DNA of 64,000 bases. Source: Opisthocomus hoazin (Eukaryota; Chordata; Aves; Opisthocomiformes; Opisthocomidae). Position numbers and translations under genes: made by a program. Under the pieces are notes generated by a model. The model was not told the DNA's origin. It saw nothing but the letters and a program-made list of their open reading frames with translations, and searched no databases. This document shows, piece after piece, positions 1-11,261 of the stretch. The stretch is from positions 10,307,089-10,371,088 of the forward strand of contig NC_134431.1 in assembly GCF_030867145.1 (NCBI RefSeq), written 5' to 3'. The number at the start of each line of letters is the position of its first letter. Positions within the stretch are counted from its first letter, which is position 1.

Positions 1-255
1 CTGGCCCCACTCCAACAGGTCCATGTCTTTGCTGTGCTGAGGGCTCCAGAGCTGGATGCAAGACTCCCAGGGACGTCTCACCAGAGCGGAGCAGAGGGGC
101 ATAATCCCCTCCCTCGTTCTGCTGCCCACGCTGCTGGGGATGCAGCCCAGGGTTTGGTTGGACTTCTGGGCTGCGAGTACACATTGCCGGGTCATATTGA
201 GTTTATGGTCAACCAGCACCCTCAACTCCTTCTCCTCAGGGCTACTCCCAGCTCA
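1..255 (-). mobile_element. CR1 retrotransposon fragment, cut by the window start
   Basis: The plus strand reads as the antisense of the CR1 ORF2 3' region: it includes the complements of the stretches that encode the 'leu-val-asp-glu' block and the 'leu-gly-cys-ile' block near the end of CR1 reverse transcriptase. The element is therefore in minus orientation and its 3' part lies outside the window. The frame is broken and there is no functional protein. Over about 150 bases it is almost identical to the CR1 copy at 28,900-29,684, which lies in the opposite orientation, so both belong to one subfamily. Confidence 0.85.
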
Positions 256-1853
256 TGGGCAAGAGGTCCTGACTGCCCTCCCTAAGGTCCCTCCGTGGCT
301 GGGATCCCTCTGGCTGCTGGGGGAGGCGGCTTAGAGGGATCCCAGCTGCCAGAGGGATCCCAGCCAAGGAGAGAGCTTGCATGTGGAAAAAACCGCTTGG
401 AGAGTCAAGTGAGGGGCTGCAGATGTGGTGGAGCAGCTGCTGATGCAGGCTGCAGGGGGAAGCCCCAGCTCTGAACAGAAGACATAAATATAAATGTGGA
501 TGTAATGGGAACCAGATAAATATCATTCACCCTGCCACGTTTGCCACCAGCCCTGTGCATTACACATAAATGTCTCTGCTTCAGAGGCGGTGGGGGCTGT
601 TTCTCTCCCTGGGCTGGAGGAAGCCTGACTGCTTTAACCAGCATTTGGAGAACCAGCCTGCTCAAAGCATGTCACAACAGGTGGTGGGGAGCCCTCGCCT
701 GCTACGGAGGGCAGGAGTGCTGAGAAAGAGCAGCAGGGGGAATGATGAGTCCACCTTCCCCCAACAGAGAAGAAGCTGGCTTGACTGTTTCAGGAAAGGC
801 TTTCAGCAACAAGACTCCAGCACTACAGTTAGCAGTTGGGTCTGCTAAAGAGCTCCCCCGTTCCAGTCCCTGGCAGCATCTTCCCTGCATGGTTGAAGCA
901 AACAGAAGTGGTGCTGCAAAGGAGCCAGGGCTCCGACAGGCGCTTCAGGACGTGGCTGCTCACGGTGTCCTTGCAGCAGGGAGGAAAAGTCAGGTTCCCT
1001 CCCTCAACAGCTTCCACCTGAGCTTGGGGACACGTTTCCTTGATGTAGGACCTGAACCATGTTCCTGCTGGGATTCACTCCTGCCCTATAGCCACTTGAT
1101 TTTCATCCCCAGCTTCTCTTGCCCAGCTCCTCTTTAAAAAACTGAGACTGAGGGCTCAGCCTTAGAGGCAAAGCAAACACAGAACTCAGCCAACAGATAT
1201 AATCTCCTTCGGGGTCTAATGCTGGAAACATTGCTTGAATGTCCTGAAGCATGGTGAATTTTCTCAGGATAATGAGAGTAAGAATTGTTCTGCTTTTGCA
1301 TATGTGGATCCTAAGAGGACTCTGCAGTCAGAGAGCAATTTCAGATGGTTCCTGGGAGGAAAGTACCATAATATCCACTTTCAGACTGAGGGAAATTGAG
1401 ACTGAGAAGGATTAAAGCGAACTGCCAAAAGCTTCATGGGGTGGGGGATGAATGAACAGCTAAATGTGCTTTAAATCTTAGGAGATATCCTTTAGTGATT
1501 CCTACCAAGATTGTTTGCCTTGTCCCTGTTATTGCAGCTAACAGGGAGCACATTTGTCAGAGGCTCCTGCTGTCAGTGCCAGAAGCACCTCTCAGCGAGA
1601 GTAAGGCTGGCAGTGGTACCCAGCAGTTTCAGAGTTTTGTTGCTCATCTTTTACGAGGAACTGTCAGAAAATAGGCAGGATTTGAAAAACTTGCATGAAT
1701 CCAGCCCTTCTTGGCCATTCCCTGTCCTTTATTGCCCTAAGCTTGGAGTAAAGGCACTCTTCCTTCTCCCTTCCTCTGTGCCATTCAACAACAGGAAAAG
1801 CTGGAGCTGCCTTGGGGTTGGGAAGCCTCATGCCAATGGCTGTGAAGTGACAT

Positions 1854-1865
1854 GGGGGGGGGGGG
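1854..1865. repeat. Homopolymer run of 12 G
   Basis: Twelve consecutive G residues lie on the plus strand. This is a mononucleotide repeat that is prone to length variation and sequencing error. Confidence 0.95.
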
Positions 1866-4800
1866 TGTCAAATGTAATTTCAAGCAAATATTAAATGTTA
1901 TTTCTAGTACTAATGGGGCCTAGCTCCCCTGGGGGCAGGTCCTGCAGGAAAGGCTGGGCGGCTTGTACCACCAGCAGGGCTGGATCCTTGGAGGGAGGAA
2001 AGCTGTGATTTCAGTGACTTCCAGTCACAGCTGCACCAAGAGTGTCAGTTGTCTCCGGGAAGGGACACTTCCAGCCTTTCTTGGGTTATTTGGCATTTGT
2101 AACTTGTCTTTAATAAAACATGTTTTAATTTGCAGGATTTTGAGGATAATTTTAAAGCAGCTTATCTAACACTCTGTTCTCTTTCTTTGTTTTTCCCCGA
2201 AGAATTCGTGGGTGATGCAGAAGGCTGCAATAAGCCATTCTTGAAGGCTGTCTCAGATTAAACTTCTTCACATGGGACAGCACCACTCCCCATGAATTTT
2301 AATGAGCTGTTCTCAACATACCCTTTTCGCTTCTTGCATGAGTTCTGCAGGGAAATAATACCCAGCACTGGCTAACCAAAAAGAACAAATTGGATGTAAT
2401 CATACAAAATGAAAACACTGCAATAACCTGCTGAAAGTGCAGCTCTGCTTCCCGGATCTCAGTGGGAGCGGAGGATGCTGAGAGCAGAGCAGGTACCACC
2501 GCAGTGCCCGGCTCGGAGGGTACCAAGGGATCCAGATTTCAACACCGGGCTACTGCACAGTGCTCATGGGGAGCACACGACGGTGGAGCAGGACTGGGAA
2601 GAGCCAGCAATGAAGCAAGGAGTTATTTGGAGCTGACCAGGAGGAAAATCTGAGGATGAAGCCATCCTAACCTCCCATTTTTAGATGCTTGTATGGCCTC
2701 TCTCTGAGGGTGCCAGGGAAGTTTCTCCTTCTCCTTGGGATTTGCAGCCTGAGACCCCTCCTAAAGGCAGTTTTCATGTGCTGCATCTTTCAGTGCACAG
2801 CTTGCCAATCACTTTGTTTTTCAAAAGTGCAGCTGGAAAAGGTGGGAGCATAGCAGATTTTAATTTTTAAAGAAATACACCTGCAATGAGCATTTGTCCA
2901 AAGAGCCAAGACCCTTGCTCAAGTCTTTCAACACAAAGAGGATTGAATCCAGCCCCTGCACCAAAATGCTCTAGGCCTAGGCACCAAAATTCCCAACAGC
3001 CTTGCAGCGAAACCTTTACCACAACGTCTGACCCAACCATCCCTGCCCCGTTGAGACTCATTTTCCAGTGTGACTAAACATCTAAAAAGGTCAACGGCTT
3101 AGAAAAGGAGAATTACTATTGCCTCTGAACTCCTAGCATTGGAGTGCTCCAAAAAGCATTTTGCTGTCCAAACTCCTCATGATAACACAGAACTAAGAGG
3201 TCTGGTGAATGCTTCATTTTCTGCAAAAAGCAGTTGCAATGCAGCTTTTCTGTGAAGCACATTAGGATTCTTCTGCAGAAAGGGTAGAGAATCTGGCAGG
3301 GAGGCCTTTGAAGCCCCTGCTTGTGCTCCTGCCAGCTCTGGAGGGGGATTCAGCAGAACTCAGATGCACAGTAGAAGACAAATTTTTGTCACCTGGTTTT
3401 AAGCAGATCAAAAGATACAGTCTGGCTAAGCTCCTGTGTCTTTGCAGGTGGTGAGTACCTTCAGGGAGCAGCAGTCCTGGGTGATCTCACCCTCCTCCTC
3501 TTCAGATCTCTGCTGGCTGGGAAGGGTAAGGGTCTGAAGACAAGTGGAGAAAAGGCCCCAGGTTAAAAAGCAGCAGAGTGACCCCAAACTCAGGATGCTT
3601 TCCTGCTCCACGCAGTGGCACAGCAGTCGCAGGTGCCCTACGAGGATGTTGCACCCATGGGACAGGAGCATCCGGCCCAGAGCTGTGAGTCCTCATCACA
3701 TAATGGAGGGCTGGTTCCAGTGCAGTGATGAAAAGCGAGAACTTGACATGGTCACAGCCTTCATCAAAGGGGGACAAACTCCTGTCCTTGTGTCCTCCCT
3801 CTCTTGAAGACTGCAAGCTTCTGACCCCCCACCATTCACATGATCCCTGGCACAGTGATGTATCCCCCCTGGTCATAGCATTTATGTTCTGCTGTTCCAG
3901 TAACTGAAGTAATAACAATAGCAAATATTCCTCTGGATATCATAATAGAGATTTTTATTTTAAGAGAGTTGTCAGCTACCTACCTTTGTCTTTTTCCATA
4001 CATTAAATATTAACAACCCATCCAACGTAATGGAAAATTTAAAAGGCCCTCAATTCAAGCAGTTACGCCCCAGTAAATCAGGAAATATCAGAAAACTCCC
4101 GAACTTCTTCCCCACCACCATATTTGAAGAGCAAGCAGCCACTTCAATATTTAACAATTGTTCTCCAAAATCCTTTGATGGCCTTTCAAGTTTAAGTTTA
4201 GCCTGCATTTCCAACCTACCTCTTCACTCCTGTTGGGATGCAGAACACGGCAGAGCACCCCGCCACAGCCCTGGGGCAGCCACTGGCCCTTAGGGGCTGT
4301 GTCAGGCTGCTATGGGGTGACCCACTCACACCTCCACCTTGGGCATCACCACAGCTGGAAGCACTGACATCCTCTGACCTGGCAGCTGACGCTAGGGATG
4401 TCCACCTTCCCCCTTCCCTTTGATCTCAACACAGGGCAGGTCCTTTGCACGTGCAGTCTCTGCTCGAAGGCTGTTTCTCACTTGCTGGAAGGAGAGGAGA
4501 GTTTCTCCACCCCTTGCGCACCTGCTGTATCACCCTGTGTGCTGGGGGGACATAAGGCATGTAGAAATGTTCTCTGCAGTTCTCTTCAACTCACTCATCC
4601 TGTCTCTATTTTGTGGCGTGTTCATAAAGGTCAACCACAGTCTTGCACTGGAAAACCAGAGGTGAGTGAACTGAGCCCTTCCCAGCACTCTCTTGGCTGT
4701 CTTACAGATGGCTGCTCTTCAGACTGTCTCTTTTTCTCTTGTACATAAAAAGTGAAGCTGGTTCTCCACCAAAATCAATAGAGGAGGTTAATTAAATACC

Positions 4801-7800
4801 TCTGCTCAGCAACACACCAAAGCCGCCTCCTCAAGCCCAGCGTGTGTGCTGGTGATCTTTGCCTGCCTTGCCCAAACCAGTCCCTTTGATATGAGAAGGG
4901 CTGCTTGGCTTAGGGAAGCCAAGCAGCAATTCAGCTCGTCCGATTACCAAGGGCAACACAAGTATCATTTCAGTAGATCTTAAGCTCCATAAAGCGGCTA
5001 CAATTTGTCCCTAGCCCAAAGCTATTTGTCCTGCAGAGGTGTTTTTCTTCTTGCTGCGGCAAAGGTCCTGGTAAAATATGAAGTGACTTCTGGGGTGCCA
5101 CATGTGGCATGAACACTTCCTGCCCTGGTCTTGGCTCTCCTGAATCCTGCTTTCAAAAGAAAGGAGCAAGGGAGATGGATGGCCGTGGTTTGGAGGCCGG
5201 TGTGGGCTAAGGGAATCCCAGGGGTGGGGGGCTGCAGGGAACATGCTGCCTCTGAGAGCAAATGCCCAGGGTCCCAGCAGCTTTTCCAGTTAAAGCAGCT
5301 AATAGCCCCCAGGCACACTGCAGACAAGAGAATTCAATAAAGATGCATTGTAAAAAGCACAATTTTTGAGATTGCATACTTCCTTCTGGCAATAAATGTA
5401 AGTATTTCATTCTGTAATAAAAAAAAAACAGATTTTCTTGAAGCTTCTGTACCAATAGTTTGAGGACAGCTCAGCTGTTCCACTTCCCCAGCACTGAGTG
5501 CTAGCAACTCTTCTCCAACTCTTCTCTATGGCTGCTGAGATGACATTGGCCACTGTTGGGTCCCTGTAAAAGGACCCATCAATGGGTCCTTTATGCTAAG
5601 GAGCATGTCCTACTGCAGCCAGCAAAGAACCTGGAGAAATGTTGCACAGGTACGACTCACCCTGGCAGTCCCAGACCGCTGAGCACGTCACATTAAAAAC
5701 ACTGTCCCTTGGTGTCTCTTTCCTGCCTAGCAAAGAACCCGGCTTCATCCTGGACTGATGCTTGTGCAGAGACGATGTGCACCAGTTGTCTTGCTGTAAA
5801 GTCAGAATCAGCAGTGTGAACAACAGGTCTCAAAGTATCTATTCTTAAAGCATCCATCTTCACGGATTTTAACTTAGCAAACCAAGAAAGACCAGTTCAG
5901 TTTTGCCAGAAATTGACTAAAACGGGGCTTTCACTGGGGAAAAAGATTAATTAGGATAGGAACAAGCACAAACAAGCAGCAATGTCTGGGGAACCATCCC
6001 AGGAACTTCAGTGGTTTGCTTTACAAGTCTTTGCAGTGCAATCTGAGACCAAAGCTCAGAACCATTTGCTTGATCAGGAGAAATGTGATGCTCCAGCCCT
6101 AATACAGACTAAAGCACGTTTGGGGGCAGGGAGGGGGTGTGACTTTGTAGATACAAGCAAATCCTTTGGCCCGCTCACAGTTTCCAGGTTTAAATGCAGT
6201 CTTTCCAGACCCTGAAGGAGCACATCCAAAAGAAAGCAGCAGGCTGCCTCAGCACCGAGCTGCAGACTGGGAGGAGATGTGCTTTCCAGCCAGTGCCTTG
6301 CAGTGTCAGCAATTAGGGGTAAAGCAAGCCCTAATCCTCCAGTTCCTTTCTGCTAAGTACCAATGGGCTTACCAAAGGTATTGGAAAGTCTTGCCTGGCT
6401 CTCAAAGAGAGATGGGTCTGCCCAGGTCTGGAATAAAGGGTCATAAAATCAGCTGCCTCCACCGCTTCCTTGCTTCAAACATGAGCGTTCAGTCAGGTGA
6501 AACCTGCACAGGGTGGCAGCTGCCTGGTGCTGCGAGAAGGTGCCATAGCTGCTCCGAGCCAGGCAGGTTGTGCACAGCAGCTCCAGCCCTTGGGAAACGT
6601 CAATACAAATACAACAGAAACTTTTAAAGACCTATCTGAGCTTCTCCTGCCCAGCTGTGCTGTGTGCAGGTCTTCTGGGCCACTGCTGCTCGGGCTGGGA
6701 GCCGAAACTCCAGCAGAACTTTTTTCCAGGGGCTGAATATTGCACTAATGCACTTTATACTTACAGTTGTGATGCTAAGTCACTCCAGAGCGTCTTCCCT
6801 CCACTTCTCGCTTGTTATGTTGCTGTCAAGGAACATCAACCCTCTCCTCGGACCCTGGAGCTCACTCTGTAGGAATAAAAGCCCAGCGCTGCGTGTACTT
6901 GAGCTCATGAGTCCATTAGCTATATTTAGTTCCCATCTACCCAAGGATTTGAAAGAAAATGAACAAATGTGCAAATTTAATTGCAAGTTACATCCTATAG
7001 ATTCTGACAGTTATGTCTTCCCTTGAAATATGCCTCCAGGATGCAGTTCTCTTTGAGTGTATCTAGAGTTCTGTTACTCAAAATGACTGTACAGCATGCT
7101 GGAGCCCCCCAGGCACCTTCAGACACTCAGCGTCAAAGCTGCGGTCTCACAGATACAAAGCTGAAGTAGAGCAACAGTATTTTTTCAGACCAATTTTTTC
7201 TACCAGTTCTTCATCCCAATGGACTAGTCAATGCATTAGCTGGGTTACAAAGCAGCACAGTAACAATTCTTAACAAACATACATAGAAGTGGAAGAAGGT
7301 GATCAGCTGATAGAAGGCAAGCCTTTGCTGTTTCACACATTTTTCAATATATATTGAACTCTGATGTCCTTTTTTGGAGCAGACATCCCCAGGCAGTATC
7401 TTTCCTTGTTCAACTCTGGGATTTGTGACCTGATGTGTCTCAAATCCAGTTCGAAAGAGGTCAACAGGAGGAAAATAAATCTAAAATAATGAAACAGTCA
7501 GTTCAGAAGACTCACCTTCTGTTGCTGAGTTTGAAAGATAGCTGCTTGACCCATTCAAGTTATTCTGTATTCAGTTACTTGTAACTTGGCCAAAGTTAAA
7601 ACCACTCAGGAATTTTCCACGTCATTTCTTGGTCTGTATTAGGAATCAAAGGCTATTTCAGGAAAGTCAGCTATTTTCAATAACCAGATCAGGGTCAAAG
7701 TACACAACATTAACAGGGATGAGATTGTTACTAGAGAAGAGAAATTTAAGGGATTCATCAGGTTGTAGATCTCTGAAGATTAATAAGGGAGGGAAATTAG

Positions 7801-8159
7801 GATTTTATGTGAATATCTGAAATTCAGCTTTTCATCTCAATCAGCTACTTGATTTTGCAATCCAAGTAACCTTCTAACATAACAAAGAGAATGAAGTTAC
7901 ATCAGCTACCCTAACCGAAGGAAACCAACACTGCAGCGGAGTCAGGATCCTGGGAGATCTTCCACTGTGTTGCACAAGTAAATATTTTCCACAGTTTGTG
8001 ACTCTTCCTGATCTATGGTATAAAACCCAGTATTTAATTAAAAAGAGAAGTATGAATTTCTAAAATCATCTGTACAGTCTGCTGAGGAACAAACATAAAT
8101 TTGACAGATGGATTTGCTGTGTAATCATGCACTGGAGATACCAAAGACATCCGGTGAAT

Positions 8160-8350
8160 TTTCTGTGCGATGATCGTTTTCCCGAGGTAAGGCTGGGTTC
8201 GTTGGCATCACAGTCGCCAGGAGCGCGCTGGGGAGGAGCCGCTCTCGGCAGCCTCGCTGCACGCTCACTGCTTGGTGCTGCTGACTGCGCGCGGCTGCCC
8301 AACGCACTCGCTCGCTCCAGCTCCGCACCGCATGCTGCAGCACTGAGCCT
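8160..8350. promoter_or_regulatory. Small CpG-rich patch, possible promoter or enhancer
   Basis: The patch stands out from AT-rich surroundings by many CpG dinucleotides (for example around 8,222-8,340). On the plus strand a good splice-donor sequence, CGAG|GTAAGG, sits at about 8,183-8,192. No long reading frame with recognisable homology is present. It could be the start of a non-coding transcript or a regulatory element, but nothing in the sequence settles this. Confidence 0.25.
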
Positions 8351-9837
8351 TTCTCCTCCCTTCTAGAAATCTTTCTGGGTGTTAGCTGCATTATGGAATC
8401 TGCTGTATTTAGGTTCCTGAAAGATAATAATGCCGTGTCCGAGCTATTTGATCTGTCGCTGGTGCAGCCAGCTCATGCTTGGCATGCAGTGCATGTCCAT
8501 TGAGCCTTTGCAGTCTCCTGACTTTCACAGGAATGGGACAGCACTGGGGTTACAGGAGGGAAGACTTCTGGAGTCCTTTGGAGGGCATTTACAAAGGAAA
8601 AAACACTTGGTAGCTCACAAAAACAGGGCAGCTCATTCAGTGAAGCTTTCCTTTGGAAAATGACAAGAAGCCCCTGCACCAAGTAAGTCTGACATGGTGC
8701 TCTGGCATGGTTTGTCCCCTTCCCTGCCCAGCTCTACCCTTCGCCCAGCCCCATAATGGCACTGGTCCCCTCCCACCCACCACAGCCAAAGCTGCAGCAG
8801 GAAGCAGCTGCTTCAGCAGTTCAACGTTTTCCGCTCTTGCCTGGGGATTTTTTCATTCAGTCCAACCTGTCTGAGTATTTTCACTCAGCTAAACCAGTAT
8901 TAGAAGCCCACATGCCAAAGCTCTGAATGGAGCATGACCATCAAACCCACTATCGACGGGTCTCTTGACCTCACACACTGCACTTACCAGGGTTTACATT
9001 GCCGTAGAGTTGGCCCCCTTCCTGACCTTTCAGACCCTAACAGGTCGCAGCGAGAAGGAAGCACAGCCCATTAGCTCCTGTGTCACAGTAGAAAGGACAG
9101 AGGGGGACTATGGGGTAAAACCAGTTTTATATTTAGGGCCTACATCGGGTTGTTATGACAACAGGAATTCCAGCCACCACCGTGGGCTCCTCCAAACGCC
9201 TCCCTGCCATCCTCTGCAGAGCCCAACTTGGCATCACTCACCAGCCTCCTGCCTAACACTGGGGCTGAAGGGGTGGGGAAAAAAAGCAACTCATCATTTC
9301 ACAGAGAGGTTTTTCCTCCAGAAGTGAAAAGCAAATGAGAAGAACAGCTTAAATACATATGCCTACAGATAGAAGCACTGAAAGCCAAGTCTAGCAGCAG
9401 GAAGGCTCAGACCTTCTCAGCTCATGGAGCCCACAGGGTCCGAAGCCACCAGCATGATGAAACCCGGTTGGTGTGATCCCAGGGCGGACAACCGCACAGC
9501 TTCTGCTGTGAGTGAGGTGCTGACAGGATGCGAATGAACCCCTTCTTCCACACCCACCACTGGTCCTCACCAGGGCAGGCCTGGAGCTTGCACATACGCT
9601 AGCAGCAGTCTGTCCCTCATGGTGACACTCCCCCATGTGCAGTTTCTTTTGTCTGACCGGTGAAAATCTGCATTTTATCCATCTATGTACTTATACGGTC
9701 ATCATCTCCACTGTGCCCAAATCTCAAGGGCCACCAGGACATTGTTTGCTTTTTTTTGCAGCTATCATGCTGGAATTTATAAACAGAAAAGCTGCATGTG
9801 AGACTCAAAGTAAACCTTCCCTTCCCTGTTACTAAAG

Positions 9838-10300
9838 CCTCACCTGGAGTTCTGCATCCAATTTCGACCAGTGTTCATCAAGACAGACAGGCCCCAACTG
9901 GTGAGAGCCCAGAGGACAGCAGTAGGAGTATCCAGAGATGTAGAAAAGAGCCTCTAAGGAGAGCCAGAGGCAAACAAGTCAGTTAACTCATGAAAACAGA
10001 AGGCAGAGCAGAGATGGGGTAACAGCTTTCCATTCACAAAAGGTTCCTGTAGAAGAGAGCAATGGCTTGCTTTCCATGTCTGCTGGGAATCAGACAAAAA
10101 ATAATAGGATGGGATAATTAGGATAGCTGTCGGGAAAAACATTCAAAGCAGAAGTACAGCAAAGCCCTGAGGCAGGTTGCCCAAGGAGACTGGAGGGTGG
10201 AGACATCATTAAGACTTTCAAGAAAAAGGTGTTTAAGCATCTGTCAGGGACGGTCTAGATATACTGACCTCGGCTTGGTACAGGACAACGGATTAGGGTA
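9838..10300 (+). mobile_element. Old, strongly diverged CR1 fragment
   Basis: Pieces typical of the CR1 3' half occur in order on the plus strand. First comes the 'acctggagttctgcatcca' block at 9,842. Next are 'agagcccagagga' (9,905) and a polypurine block near 9,950. After these comes 'ggcaggttgcccaaggaga' near 10,171, which resembles the usual CR1 'ggttgcccagggagg' segment. Many substitutions and gaps separate them, and no reading frame survives. It is much older than the other CR1 copies in the window. Confidence 0.55.
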
Positions 10301-11092
10301 AGTCTCCATGTCCCTTCCTGTCATGCATAGCTGTGATTTTTCTGTGAGAACCTCACACGTGCATTACAATTAGAAGCTGATCTTACACACGCCTCAGTAG
10401 TCACTTACAGCAATCAGAGCCTTCTTAACTGTGGTGACTGGAATTAGGCCTGATATTTCAGAAGACAGCTGAGGTTTTCCATGTCACTCCTGCAACCACC
10501 TCACTTTGCACACTCAGCAACTTTCCACTTGCCTTGTCATGGCCACACCAGCCTGGAAGCTCAGCGTCCCCGGCAGCAGCTTTCACCGGTCTTTGCTGCA
10601 TTTCCTCCCAGCTGATGTCCTTTCACCTTAAACTAGAAAAAGCTGTTACTAATCTGTCAAATACGACCCAGCACTTAGAAACGGCTGTAATGTGATAACA
10701 CCATTCCTGCAGCCCATCAGCTCCCGGTTTTCTAAGCTGCTTCTGCTAAACACTCTTGCCTGTTCTGGAATTAACAGCAGCTCATTGCATCTTACCGAGA
10801 GTCAGAACTCCTTTGCTTACTAAGAGACTGTGGAAAAGAAGTCAGGAGACTGCACACAGCATCCCTGTGCACCTGAGCAGCGCACACTGGCTAACAGAGT
10901 GTGGTACTACGTTACCACTAACACAGCGATCCATACGGGGAGGCTGCTGAGCAACAGGGCAGCTTGAATCCCAACTGATTTGAATTACAGATATAAAAAA
11001 ACCAAACAATTGATAGATGAAACAGAAAATGAAGGGGGGAATCAAAACTCAGAGTTATTGGTAACCAAAATACGCAGAAGCGGTGCACCAGC
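10301..11092. other. No gene seen; expected intron after PTGIS exon 6
   Basis: No coding exon, repeat or RNA gene was recognised. If the PTGIS gene is functional, this is part of the intron that follows exon 6. Confidence 0.5.
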
Positions 11093-11261
11093 CCAGAACA
11101 GCCGTGTCGTCCAGCATTCCATGGCTACATCTGCATATCAGCTTTGCAGCTTGTCCTCTGCTTCTGACTGCTTTTTCTAACTCACCTTGAACTGCTGCCA
11201 CGGCTGCAGGATGCTTTAGGAGAAACAGGAGAAGCCAAAAAACCGCAGGGCCCACATTTCC
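11093..11261 (-). pseudogene. PTGIS: PTGIS (prostacyclin synthase, CYP8A1) exon 6; isolated, with a defective splice donor
   Basis: Prostacyclin synthase is an ER-bound cytochrome P450 that isomerises prostaglandin H2 to prostacyclin. The exon encodes the I-helix region: it starts GNVGPAVFWLLLFLLKHP, nearly identical to the vertebrate CYP8A1 stretch, and ends LDDTAVL, where human has LDSTPVL. By recall of the human protein, its 169-base length and phases (0 in, 1 out) match human exon 6. The acceptor is good (tatttttag|GGA). The expected donor reads G|GCTGGT instead of GT, a poor site even as GC-AG. An inner CAAG|GTGAGT (GT at 11,185-11,184) has the same phase and would remove 31 codons. No other complete exon was recognised. 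Its strand and place downstream of B4GALT5 match the human order. It may be a decaying gene, or a live gene with a shifted donor and distant or unrecognised exons; the pseudogene label is provisional. Confidence 0.7.

Larger units (their letters stand above)
256..9837. other. Gene-free stretch, no coding exon recognised
   Basis: I read both strands for P450 exons and other known proteins and found none. If PTGIS is complete, its last four exons should lie to the left of 11,093 on the minus strand, but the heme-binding cysteine motif and the ExxR motif were not seen here. There is a run of 12 G at 1,854-1,865 and a small CpG-rich patch at about 8,160-8,350. The rest is ordinary unique sequence. 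Exons with weak similarity could have been missed. Confidence 0.6.
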
